A stretch of DNA of 10,905 bases from Thiobacillus sp. UBA6918 (GTDB lineage Bacteria > Pseudomonadota > Gammaproteobacteria > Burkholderiales > Thiobacillaceae), in NCBI GenBank assembly GCA_002450925.1, contig DKAU01000146.1, positions 719-11,623 of the forward strand, read 5' to 3'. The notes below the pieces were generated by a model, which had not been told where the DNA came from, did no database searches, and saw nothing but the letters and a program-made list of their open reading frames with translations. The translations under genes were made by a program, and so were the position numbers. This document shows, piece after piece, positions 1 to 6,254 of the stretch (position 1 is the first letter of the stretch; each line of letters starts with the position of its first letter).

Positions 1-1196
1 CCATGACGGATCGGATGGCAGCCTTCCCAGTTGGTCAGGTTGGACCCGGTCAGGTCGGCGGAGCCGCCCACGAATTCAGGCAGTGCAGAGGCCAGCGCGT
101 TGATGGCGATCTGCGAAGCCTTGCGGGTGGCGACGGTTTCGGCCTTGGTGTTGATGGCGGCCAGCTTGTCGGCCACGTGCTTTTTCCAGTTGATCGGCAA
201 CTCACCGTTCATGCGGCGCTCGAACTCGGCAGCTTCAGCTGGGAAGGCGGCCTTGTACTCGGCGAACTTGTTGTTCCACAAGGTTTCCAGTCCCTGGCCC
301 TTGGTCTTGGCATCCCAGCCTTCGTAGATGTCCTGGGGAATCTCGAAGGGAGCATGTGTCCAGTTCAGGTGCTTGCGGGTGGAGTCCACTTCGGCTTGGC
401 CCAGCGCTGCTCCGTGCACGTCGTGAGTGCCTTCCTTGTTGGGGGAACCCTTGCCGATCACGGTCTTGCAGCAGATCAGGGTCGGCTTGCCGGATTCGGC
501 CTTGGCTTCGGTGATGGCTTTTTCGATGGCGACGACATCATGGCCGTCGACATTGGGGATCACATGCCAGCCGTAGGCTTCGAAACGCTTGGCAGTGTCG
601 TCGGTGTACCAGTGTTCGATGTGGCCATCGATGGAAATGCCGTTGTCGTCCCAGAAGGCGATCAGCTTGCCCAGCTTCCAGGTGCCGGCCAGCGCACAGG
701 CTTCGTGGGAAATACCTTCCATCATGCAGCCATCGCCCAGGAACACATAAGTATTGTGGTTGACGATGTCGTGGCCGGGCTTGTTGAACTCGGCGGCCAG
801 CAGCTTTTCAGCCAGCGCCATGCCGACGGCGTTGGTAATGCCCTGTCCCAGCGGACCGGTAGTGGTCTCGATGCCGGGGGCATAGCCGTACTCGGGGTGG
901 CCAGGGGTTCTGGAGTGCAACTGGCGGAACTGCTTGATGTCCTCGATGGACAGGTCATAGCCGGTCAGGTGCAACAGCGAGTAAATCAGCATGGAGCCGT
1001 GGCCGTTGGACAAAACAAAACGGTCGCGGTCATACCACTTGGGATTGGTGGGGTTGTGACGCAGGTGGTGGTTCCACAGCGTCTCGGCAATTTCTGCCAT
1101 GCCCATGGGGGCGCCAGGGTGGCCGGAATTGGCCTTTTGTACGGCATCCACGGACAGCATGCGGATGGCGTTGGCGAGTTCGGTACGGGTTGCCAT
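1..1196 (-). CDS. tkt: Transketolase, N-terminal ~398 residues (3' end outside window)
   Basis: Thiamine-diphosphate enzyme of the pentose phosphate and Calvin cycles that moves two-carbon ketol units between sugar phosphates in the cytoplasm. The minus-strand frame from ATG at 1194-1196 is open to the window edge and gives about 398 of the usual ~660 residues. Visible family signatures are an N-terminal LANAIRMLSVDAVQKANSGH, then GAPMGMA, SNGHGS, the TTGPLGQG loop, the ThDP/Mg motif GDGCMMEG..AHEA-type stretch (here GDGCMMEGISHEACALAG), and GKGSPNKEGTHDVHG. The last readable part, GGSADLTGSNLT, begins the pyrimidine-binding domain. A GAGGT ribosome binding site sits at 1201-1205, four bases from the start. 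The gene lies downstream of the phosphatase at 1551-2345 on the same strand, but a 354-base gap suggests its own promoter. In such bacteria tkt often precedes gap and pgk; that region is not visible here. Confidence 0.97.
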   Translation of the reverse strand, partial: MATRTELANAIRMLSVDAVQKANSGHPGAPMGMAEIAETLWNHHLRHNPTNPKWYDRDRFVLSNGHGSMLIYSLLHLTGYDLSIEDIKQFRQLHSRTPGHPEYGYAPGIETTTGPLGQGITNAVGMALAEKLLAAEFNKPGHDIVNHNTYVFLGDGCMMEGISHEACALAGTWKLGKLIAFWDDNGISIDGHIEHWYTDDTAKRFEAYGWHVIPNVDGHDVVAIEKAITEAKAESGKPTLICCKTVIGKGSPNKEGTHDVHGAALGQAEVDSTRKHLNWTHAPFEIPQDIYEGWDAKTKGQGLETLWNNKFAEYKAAFPAEAAEFERRMNGELPINWKKHVADKLAAINTKAETVATRKASQIAINALASALPEFVGGSADLTGSNLTNWEGCHPIRH

Positions 1197-1550
1197 AGTT
1201 ACCTCAGGTTCGAAACACTCAAAAATATAAAAAATGGACTAAAAATTCTGGGCAAATCTCCTGCACGGCTTGGCTTCATGCCGTTACCGAGGCTTGGCCG
1301 GAATTTTCAGTGACCAGTCATTTTTTTGTGAGGCACGATGGGGTGAGGCGTGCCAGCCAGGCAGGCCTTTGTGGGGCAGACGCCTGAACGGAACTCGCAA
1401 TTATCCCCGAGCGATGCATTCGAAGCAAGGCTGGTTTTGGGCGTGAAACGGGGCGCAAAGCCCTTCGGGGCGCGGGAATGGAGCAAAAAGGCGCGTTAAA
1501 CCGGGGTTTGGAGGGTGCTTAAAATGTTTTTATCCGCCAACACGGGCGTT
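1197..1550 (-). other. 354-base intergenic leader upstream of tkt, with dyads
   Basis: No convincing gene is seen on either strand. The stretch holds several inverted repeats: ACGGC 1265-1269 with GCCGT 1280-1284; GGCACG 1332-1337 with CGTGCC 1349-1354 (11-base loop); and GCCC-TTCG-GGGC near 1459-1470, which on the plus strand would make a UUCG-capped stem with CGC/GCG flanks. A GGCTTGG direct repeat occurs at about 1268 and 1291. The part nearest tkt (1220-1250) is AT-rich. None of the dyads is followed by a T-run in the tkt direction, so no terminator is called. It may be a long 5' leader or simply spacer; no known riboswitch consensus was recognised. Confidence 0.4.
1224..1255 (-). promoter_or_regulatory. 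Weak candidate promoter for tkt
   Basis: Reading the minus strand, TTGCCC (1250-1255) is followed after 18 bases by TTTATA (1226-1231); the overlapping TATATT (1224-1229) is an alternative -10. It lies about 28 bases upstream of the tkt start in the only AT-rich part of the intergenic region. The match to the sigma-70 consensus is modest and this is an inference. Confidence 0.25.
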
Positions 1551-2345
1551 TTATTTGCTTTGGGCGGATTTGAGCCACTCCTGCCATTGGTCGAAGAGAT
1601 CCGGGCTGGCTGAGGCCACGACAGAACGTTCCCAGATTCCGCCCTCGTCAAACGGACCCTTGAGACAGGACAGCTTGCCGCCGGCCTCTTCCAGGATCAG
1701 GGCGCCGGCGGCGTAATCCCAGAGCTTTTGCTTGCCGTGACAATAGATATCGAAGCGACCGGCTGCCGTGTAGCACCAGTCAAGCGCTGAGGCGCCGAAG
1801 TTGCGTAGTGAAGCGTAAGGCGGTTCTGCAACCATTTTGGCAATCAGCGCCTTGGGCAGGCGCTTCGGCTCGATGCCCGCCATGGCACGGCGAAGTTTGT
1901 TGACTGGTGTGCGGATAGGCAAGGGTTCGTCATCCAGAAAGGCGCCCTCTCCACGGGCGGCGTAAAAACATTCGTTGGCGATGGGGTCGTAAACCACGCC
2001 CAGTTCACGCCGGCCATTCTTGAGCCAGGCAATGGAGATGGCGAAATAGGGGATGCCGGCGACGAAATTCGAGGTGCCGTCGATGGGGTCGATGCACCAC
2101 AGGCCGTTTTCACCGGCGGCCCATGCAGTGTGCTGATCCTCTTCAGTCATTTCCTCGCCCAGCACAGGACTTGCAATGATGTCCGGTAGTGCTGCTTCAA
2201 GCGCTTTTTGTGTGGCTGCGTCGGCCTCGGTGAAGAGGCTGCCGTCATTCTTGTGGGTGTGGGCCACGCGCAGGTAACGCGGTGTGATTTCCGCACGCGC
2301 AACCTCTCGCACCAGCTTGATGACCTTTTGCAGGGATTCGTTCAT
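1551..2345 (-). CDS. Inositol-monophosphatase-family phosphatase
   Basis: A 264-residue Mg2+-dependent, lithium-sensitive-type phosphatase of the IMPase/FBPase superfamily. Metal and catalytic motifs are complete: LGEE at about 62-65, DPIDGTSNF at 86-94, and WDYAAG at 209-214 followed by EEAGG. Length is typical. The start ATG at 2343-2345 is well supported by AAGGAGGGAGGT just upstream on the minus strand. Family members hydrolyse myo-inositol-1-phosphate (SuhB), histidinol phosphate (HisN), fructose-1,6-bisphosphate or 3'-phosphoadenosine 5'-phosphate (CysQ). The motifs alone do not separate these. The neighbours (tkt downstream, a thioredoxin-like gene upstream) do not settle the substrate, so no symbol is given. 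Cytoplasmic; no signal peptide is seen. Confidence 0.93.
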   Translation of the reverse strand: MNESLQKVIKLVREVARAEITPRYLRVAHTHKNDGSLFTEADAATQKALEAALPDIIASPVLGEEMTEEDQHTAWAAGENGLWCIDPIDGTSNFVAGIPYFAISIAWLKNGRRELGVVYDPIANECFYAARGEGAFLDDEPLPIRTPVNKLRRAMAGIEPKRLPKALIAKMVAEPPYASLRNFGASALDWCYTAAGRFDIYCHGKQKLWDYAAGALILEEAGGKLSCLKGPFDEGGIWERSVVASASPDLFDQWQEWLKSAQSK

Positions 2346-2556
2346 TTACCTCCCTCCTTGAGAGTGGCACAAGTTTCTGAGCTTCCCGTGTCGGGGGTTA
2401 ATGATGCTCGTGGCCGTGCGCATCCCCGCTTTACGGGGAACCGGCGGAACGACAGTGCTTGCGAAGCTGCACAGCGAAGCCGGTTCATTACGGCGCTCCA
2501 GCGGCGCACGTGCCGAGGCGCTGCGCTTTCGCGCCGTCTGCTTACTACTCGCATCC
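2346..2556. other. Intergenic stretch carrying a dense inverted-repeat block (2423-2537)
   Basis: This gap separates the thioredoxin-fold gene from the phosphatase. Three perfect dyads follow one another: TCCCCG 2423-2428 with CGGGGA 2434-2439 (5-base loop); GAACCGGC 2438-2445 with GCCGGTTC 2479-2486, enclosing GTGC/GCAC; and ACGGCGC 2490-2496 with GCGCCGT 2531-2537, enclosing CAGCG/CGCTG and the palindrome GCACGTGC. On the minus strand GCGC-GAAA-GCGC (2523-2534) would form a competing GNRA-capped hairpin. There is no T-run, so it is not a standard terminator. The short frames crossing it are arginine/serine-rich and look non-coding. It resembles an intergenic REP/MITE-like palindromic unit or a structured transcript; copy number cannot be judged from one window. 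Confidence 0.5.
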
Positions 2557-3111
2557 TTACTTCCACTTTATGGAACATCCCATGCTGGGGATTTGTTCGG
2601 CCGGGCCTTTTTGCGTTTCGGCAATTTCCTTCATGGCTTCGAACAGGTCGCGCCGCACGCCCTCGGGCGCGGTTTCCTTGCGTGATTCGTCGAATCGGCC
2701 ACGATACTGCAATTCAAAATTGCGGTTGAAGCCGAAAAAATCCGGCGTGCAAACGGCACCATAGGACTTCGCTACGTCCTGGGTTTCGTCCAGTACATAT
2801 GGAAAGGAGAAGCCGAAACTCTCTGACACGACCTTCATGTTGTCGAAGCTGTCCTCGGCGTATTCCGCAGGATCATTGCTCATGATGGCGATGGCATGGA
2901 TGCCATGCTTTTCTTTCAACTCGGTCAAATCACGCACCAGGCGCGGGCGGATTGCCTTGACATAGGGGCAGTGGTTGCAGATGAACATGACCAGCAGGCC
3001 GTTGGGCCCCATGGCATCCTTAAGCGTGTAATGGCGGCCATCTATGCCTGGAAGATTGAATTCAACAGCTTTCCAGCCGAAGTCGCATACGGGGGTGGTC
3101 AGAGACACCAT
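2557..3111 (-). CDS. Thioredoxin-fold (AhpC/TSA-like) protein
   Basis: A 184-residue protein of the thioredoxin/peroxiredoxin superfamily, of the cytoplasmic thioredoxin family protein type. The active-site motif is CNHC (45-48) inside the stretch FICNHCPYVKA, at the end of the first core strand. A further conserved piece is the CTPDFFGF motif at 121-128, where the proline is the likely cis-Pro facing the active site. RGRFDESR follows at about 138-144. No signal peptide is seen with the ATG at 3109-3111, which has AAAGG upstream; longer in-frame starts up to 3288 would add a divergent tail running over the rsmE start, so I reject them. The substrate is unknown: thiol-disulfide exchange or peroxide reduction is inferred from the fold. 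It is transcribed divergently from rsmE across 95 bases. Confidence 0.88.
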   Translation of the reverse strand: MVSLTTPVCDFGWKAVEFNLPGIDGRHYTLKDAMGPNGLLVMFICNHCPYVKAIRPRLVRDLTELKEKHGIHAIAIMSNDPAEYAEDSFDNMKVVSESFGFSFPYVLDETQDVAKSYGAVCTPDFFGFNRNFELQYRGRFDESRKETAPEGVRRDLFEAMKEIAETQKGPAEQIPSMGCSIKWK

Positions 3112-3123
3112 GGCTGAACCTTT

Positions 3124-3153
3124 GATATAAAGCGTGAATTGAACAAGCTTCCA
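3124..3153 (-). promoter_or_regulatory. Weak candidate promoter for the thioredoxin-fold gene
   Basis: On the minus strand TGGAAG (3148-3153) is followed, after 18 bases, by TATATC (3124-3129; TTATAT at 3125-3130 is the 17-base-spacing alternative). It lies 13 bases upstream of the chosen start in the divergent 3112-3206 region. Both hexamers are only partial matches to sigma-70 elements. Confidence 0.22.
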
Positions 3154-3206
3154 TTTTGGCCCCAAGCAAGCCATATTCAAAATAAAGCAGTTAATCGAAT
3201 ATAAAC

Positions 3207-3935
3207 ATGCCACGCTTCTTCGTAGACCTTCCCTTGAGCCCCGGAGCAAAGATCGACTTGCCCCCCGTTCCTGCACACCATGCCGCACGCGTACTTCGCC
3301 TGGTCAAGGGGGCCGAAGTTGTTCTGTTCAATGGCCAGGGCGGAGAATATCCCGCTGTTCTGGAATGGGTGGACAAGGATGGTGTAACGGCCAGATGCAG
3401 GGAGTGGCATGACATTGAAAGGGAATCGCCGCTCGACATCAGATTGGCGCAGGGTATATCCAGCGGCGAGCGCATGGATTACACCCTGCAGAAGGCGGTG
3501 GAACTCGGGGTGACCGCCATCCAGCCGTTGGCCATGCGTCGAAGCGTGGTCAAGCTCACAAGTGAACGTGCAACGAGACGGGTGGAACACTGGCAGGGAA
3601 TCGTTATGTCAGCCAGCGAGCAGTGCGGACGCAACCATCTGCCACAGGTGGCCATGCCAATGGATATTCCGCAGTGGCTTGCAACCGCCCCTTCGGGTTT
3701 GAAGTTGTTTTTGTCCCCCGAGGCGGATTCAACTTTGAGAGATCTGGATCGGCCGCAGGGTCCCGTATGGCTTGTGGCAGGCCCGGAGGGCGGGTTTGAG
3801 CCAGAAGAGTCGACACTCATCCAGGACTTCGGTTTTATTCCGGTACGACTGGGTCCGCGCATTCTGCGAACCGAGACCGCAGCGCTGGCGACTGTTGCAG
3901 CCATGCAGGCATTGTGGGGCGATTACGGCAAATAA
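3207..3935 (+). CDS. rsmE: 16S rRNA (uracil-1498-N3)-methyltransferase RsmE
   Basis: A SPOUT-class methyltransferase that uses S-adenosylmethionine to make m3U1498 in the decoding region of 16S rRNA. The 242-residue length is normal. The N-terminal PUA-like domain (about 1-70) begins MPRFFVD and holds HAARVLRL and the FNGQGGEY turn. The C-terminal trefoil-knot domain (about 75-240) shows KAVELGVTAIQPL (96-108), SASEQCGR (135-142), the SAM-loop GPEGGF (192-197) and LGPRILRTETA (215-225). The start at 3207 fits the usual family N-terminus, but there is no clear Shine-Dalgarno sequence; the leader is AT-rich. The gene is followed 48 bases later by argA, so read-through into argA is possible. Confidence 0.96.
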   Translation: MPRFFVDLPLSPGAKIDLPPVPAHHAARVLRLVKGAEVVLFNGQGGEYPAVLEWVDKDGVTARCREWHDIERESPLDIRLAQGISSGERMDYTLQKAVELGVTAIQPLAMRRSVVKLTSERATRRVEHWQGIVMSASEQCGRNHLPQVAMPMDIPQWLATAPSGLKLFLSPEADSTLRDLDRPQGPVWLVAGPEGGFEPEESTLIQDFGFIPVRLGPRILRTETAALATVAAMQALWGDYGK

Positions 3936-3963
3936 ACCCCCTAAAGTATTTGATAGTGTGCCC

Positions 3964-3981
3964 GCTCAAGGTACATTGAGC
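3964..3981 (+). promoter_or_regulatory. Perfect dyad abutting the argA start codon
   Basis: GCTCAA (3964-3969) and TTGAGC (3976-3981) form a perfect 6-bp inverted repeat with a 6-base spacer, ending two bases before the argA ATG. The only purine-rich stretch resembling a ribosome binding site, AAGG (3968-3971), lies partly in the left arm and loop. It could be an RNA hairpin that limits initiation, or a protein operator. It does not match the Escherichia coli ARG-box. Confidence 0.3.
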
Positions 3982-3983
3982 AC

Positions 3984-5300
3984 ATGAAAAACAACATCAC
4001 CGATTTCGTCCACTGGTTTCGTGCTGCGGCGCCGTACATCAATGCCTTTCGTGGCAAAACCTTCGTCATTGCTTTTGGGGGCGAGGTGGTTTCCGAAGGC
4101 CAGTTTGTTGGTCTGGCGCACGACATCAACCTGCTGAACAGCCTGGGTGTGCGGCTGGTGCTGGTACATGGCGCGCGTCCGCAGATCGAAGTGCAGATGC
4201 AGGAACGTGGCGCAAAGATGCAATACGTCAATGGCCTGCGGGTAACGGACGATGCCGCATTGGCCAGCGTCAAGGAAGCGGTTGGCATTGTGCGGGTGGA
4301 AATCGAGGCGCTGCTGTCCCTGGGTCTTGCCCATACTCCGATGGCGGGTTCAGACATCCGGGTCGCAGCCGGAAATTTCGTCACCGCCAAACCGATAGGC
4401 GTGCTGGACGGTATCGATCTCTTGCATACGGGCGAAGTCAGGAAGATTCACGCAGAAGCAATTCAGAAACGGTTGGATGACGGCGAGATTGTCCTGCTTT
4501 CCCCCATCGGCTATTCGCCAACAGGCGAAATTTTCAATGTCACCCTGGAAGACGTTGCCGTACACGCGGCATCGGTGCTGGCAGCCGACAAGCTAGTGTT
4601 CATGATGGATGCTGATGGTGTGCCGGCTGCCAAGGGTAAGTTGATTTCGACCCTGACAGTGGCGGAAGCCCAGAAGCTTTGCGAGAAGAAGCGCAAGGTT
4701 CAGGATGATGTGAGCTATTACCTGCCCGCTGCCGTGCAGGCCTGCAAACAGGGCGTGAAGCGCGCACACCTGATTTCGCGCCATCGTGACGGAGCCCTGC
4801 TCGCAGAACTGTTCACCCGCGAAGGGGTGGGTACGCTGATTACCCCTACTCCGCTCGAAACTATTAGGCAGGCCACCATTGACGATGTAGGCGGCATCCT
4901 CAACCTGATCGAACCGCTGGAGCGCGAGGGCATACTCGTGCGCCGTTCCCGGGAACTCCTGGAGATGGAAGTCGATCGGTTCCTGGTGCTGGAGTCTGAC
5001 GGCATGGTGCTGGGCTGCGTGGCGCTTTACCCCTTCCCCGAGGCGAAGGCCGCTGAAATGGCCTGCCTCGCCGTTCACCCCGAGTTTCGTCGGCGCGGGT
5101 TGGGCGACCGCCTGCTGGAGGCGGCGCAGGTGCTTGCAAGGAAGAAGCGCATGAAGGAATTGTTTGTTCTGACCACACGGGCCGAACACTGGTTCGAAGA
5201 GCGGGGTTTTGTCGAAACCAAGCCCGAGGCCCTCCCACGCCGCAAACAGGTACTTTATAACTACCAGCGCCGGTCCAAAGTTCTTCGCAAGATTGTCTAG
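3984..5300 (+). CDS. argA: N-acetylglutamate synthase (amino-acid acetyltransferase)
   Basis: Catalyses acetyl-CoA + L-glutamate to N-acetylglutamate, the first committed step of arginine synthesis. At 438 residues it has the classical ArgA two-domain form. An amino-acid-kinase-like domain spans about 24-280 (FVIAFGGE 27-34, LVLVHGARPQI 58-68, GLRVTD 84-89, SPIGYSPTGEIFNV 173-186), which in this family binds arginine for feedback inhibition. A GNAT acetyltransferase domain follows (about 292-435), with the acetyl-CoA pyrophosphate loop RRRGLGDRLL at 369-378 and LTTRAEHWFEERGF at 396-409. The ATG at 3984 is the best start, although its ribosome binding site is weak and sits in a dyad. It follows rsmE by 48 bases. 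Other arginine genes are absent from the window, as expected for scattered arg genes. Confidence 0.96.
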   Translation: MKNNITDFVHWFRAAAPYINAFRGKTFVIAFGGEVVSEGQFVGLAHDINLLNSLGVRLVLVHGARPQIEVQMQERGAKMQYVNGLRVTDDAALASVKEAVGIVRVEIEALLSLGLAHTPMAGSDIRVAAGNFVTAKPIGVLDGIDLLHTGEVRKIHAEAIQKRLDDGEIVLLSPIGYSPTGEIFNVTLEDVAVHAASVLAADKLVFMMDADGVPAAKGKLISTLTVAEAQKLCEKKRKVQDDVSYYLPAAVQACKQGVKRAHLISRHRDGALLAELFTREGVGTLITPTPLETIRQATIDDVGGILNLIEPLEREGILVRRSRELLEMEVDRFLVLESDGMVLGCVALYPFPEAKAAEMACLAVHPEFRRRGLGDRLLEAAQVLARKKRMKELFVLTTRAEHWFEERGFVETKPEALPRRKQVLYNYQRRSKVLRKIV

Positions 5301-5317
5301 AATTAAATCAAATTAAA

Positions 5318-5362
5318 GACGTCGCGAAAGGGCGGCGTTAATACAAAAAAGGCTTAAAAGCC
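5318..5362 (+). other. Two small hairpins in the leader of the binding-protein operon
   Basis: Between argA and the next gene (81 bases) lie GACGTCGC (5318-5325) pairing with GCGGCGTT (5332-5339), including two G-U pairs, with loop GAAAGG; and GGCT (5351-5354) pairing with AGCC (5359-5362), loop TAAA. The first could end argA transcripts, though no T-run follows. The remainder is AT-rich (5301-5316) and could hold a promoter, but no convincing -35/-10 pair was found. No c-di-GMP riboswitch consensus is recognisable. Confidence 0.3.
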
Positions 5363-5381
5363 ACTTGCGGAGATTGCTGTA

Positions 5382-6251
5382 ATGTCTATTGCCCGGGAAA
5401 TAACCGTGCGCGCCTTGTCGCGCATTATTGCCCCCCTGTTTCTGTTGGCTGGGTGGAGCACGCCCTCTTTGGCCGACCATGGCCTGAAGTTCGGTGTTTT
5501 CCCCAATCTCTCCGCACGCGTCATGGTTGAAACCTATCAGCCCCTCGCAAATTACCTGGCGGATGCGCTAAAAAGGCCGGTTACCCTGGAAAGCGCGCCG
5601 GATTTTCATACCTTCAACCAACGCACCATGGACGGTGAATATGATGTGCTGCTTACCGCACCTCATCTGGCCTGGATTGCGTGGAAAGATGCGAAGTACC
5701 AGCCTGTTTTGACCTACGAGGAGCCCGCGAAGGGATTTTTGATTGTCAGGGCGGACAGCTCATATCAGAAAATCGCCGACCTCAAGGACAAAACGATTGC
5801 GATGCCAGACCCGCTTGCGGTGGTCAATATACGCATGGAAAAAATTCTCGAGAAGGAAGGCCTGAAGCTGGGCCAGGACTTGAAGAATGTTGATACAGGG
5901 TCGCATACCAACGCCGCCACTCATGTTTATCAGGGTCATGCAGATGCTGCCGTGGTTGGCGTGCTGGCGTTTCAGCGTCTGGCAAAAGAAGTGCGGGACA
6001 GCATGCGCATCATCGCCGAAACACCGGCCATGACAAGCCATGTATTTCTTGTGCACAGGCGAACTTCGGGCAAAGATGAAAGAGCAACACAACGGGCGAT
6101 AGAGGCATTTACGCAAAGTGAAGCAGGCTTGGCCTTTCTGAAAAAGGGTGGTTTTGGCGGAGTGCGCCCCCTGAAGAAGGGTGAATTGCAGGTGATGGAA
6201 GCTGACGCCCAGGAACTCAAACACCGCCTGGAAACAACTGCCGGCATGTAA
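5382..6251 (+). CDS. PhnD-type periplasmic substrate-binding protein, probable sensor partner
   Basis: A 289-residue exported protein of the phosphate/phosphite/phosphonate-binding (PhnD-like) family. Residues 1-31 form a Sec signal peptide: basic start, hydrophobic core IIAPLFLLAGW, probable cleavage after SLA. There is no lipobox cysteine, so it should be soluble in the periplasm. Family features are LKFGVFPN (35-42), YQPLANYLA (52-60), EYDVLLTAPH (86-95), the FLIVRADS strand (119-126) and SHTNAATHVYQGHADAAVVG (174-193). CGGAG at 5368-5372 supports the ATG at 5382. No transporter permease or ATPase gene lies nearby. Instead a membrane GGDEF-EAL gene starts 3 bases after its stop. This suggests the protein presents a ligand to that enzyme rather than to a transporter. 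The ligand cannot be told from sequence; the family name does not prove phosphonate binding. Confidence 0.9.
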   Translation: MSIAREITVRALSRIIAPLFLLAGWSTPSLADHGLKFGVFPNLSARVMVETYQPLANYLADALKRPVTLESAPDFHTFNQRTMDGEYDVLLTAPHLAWIAWKDAKYQPVLTYEEPAKGFLIVRADSSYQKIADLKDKTIAMPDPLAVVNIRMEKILEKEGLKLGQDLKNVDTGSHTNAATHVYQGHADAAVVGVLAFQRLAKEVRDSMRIIAETPAMTSHVFLVHRRTSGKDERATQRAIEAFTQSEAGLAFLKKGGFGGVRPLKKGELQVMEADAQELKHRLETTAGM

Positions 6252-6254
6252 ACG

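Noticed and set aside
3..1313. 436-residue open frame on the plus strand opposite tkt
   Set aside because: It mirrors the transketolase codons on the other strand, which give a clear family match, and its own translation shows no recognisable domain and low complexity in G, V and A.
1535..1548. CGCC/GGCG dyad followed by TTTTATTT just after the phosphatase stop
   Set aside because: The stem is only 4 bp and the T-rich tail lies on the plus strand, whereas the neighbouring genes are on the minus strand.
2342..2578. 78-residue arginine/serine-rich minus-strand frame in the intergenic dyad block
   Set aside because: Overlaps the ends of both flanking genes, matches no family I know and is explained by the inverted-repeat block.
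3112..3288. N-terminal extension of the thioredoxin-fold gene
   Set aside because: It would add about 59 residues of unlikely composition overlapping the start of rsmE on the other strand; the ATG at 3111 gives the usual family length and has AAAGG upstream.
3936..3983. ARG-box for ArgR upstream of argA
   Set aside because: No TGAAT-N4-ATTCA-like palindrome is present; the dyad found has a different sequence.
5318..5381. Possible c-di-GMP riboswitch upstream of the GGDEF-EAL operon
   Set aside because: GAAAGG and AAAAGCCAC resemble fragments of the GEMM consensus, but the conserved order and stems are not present.
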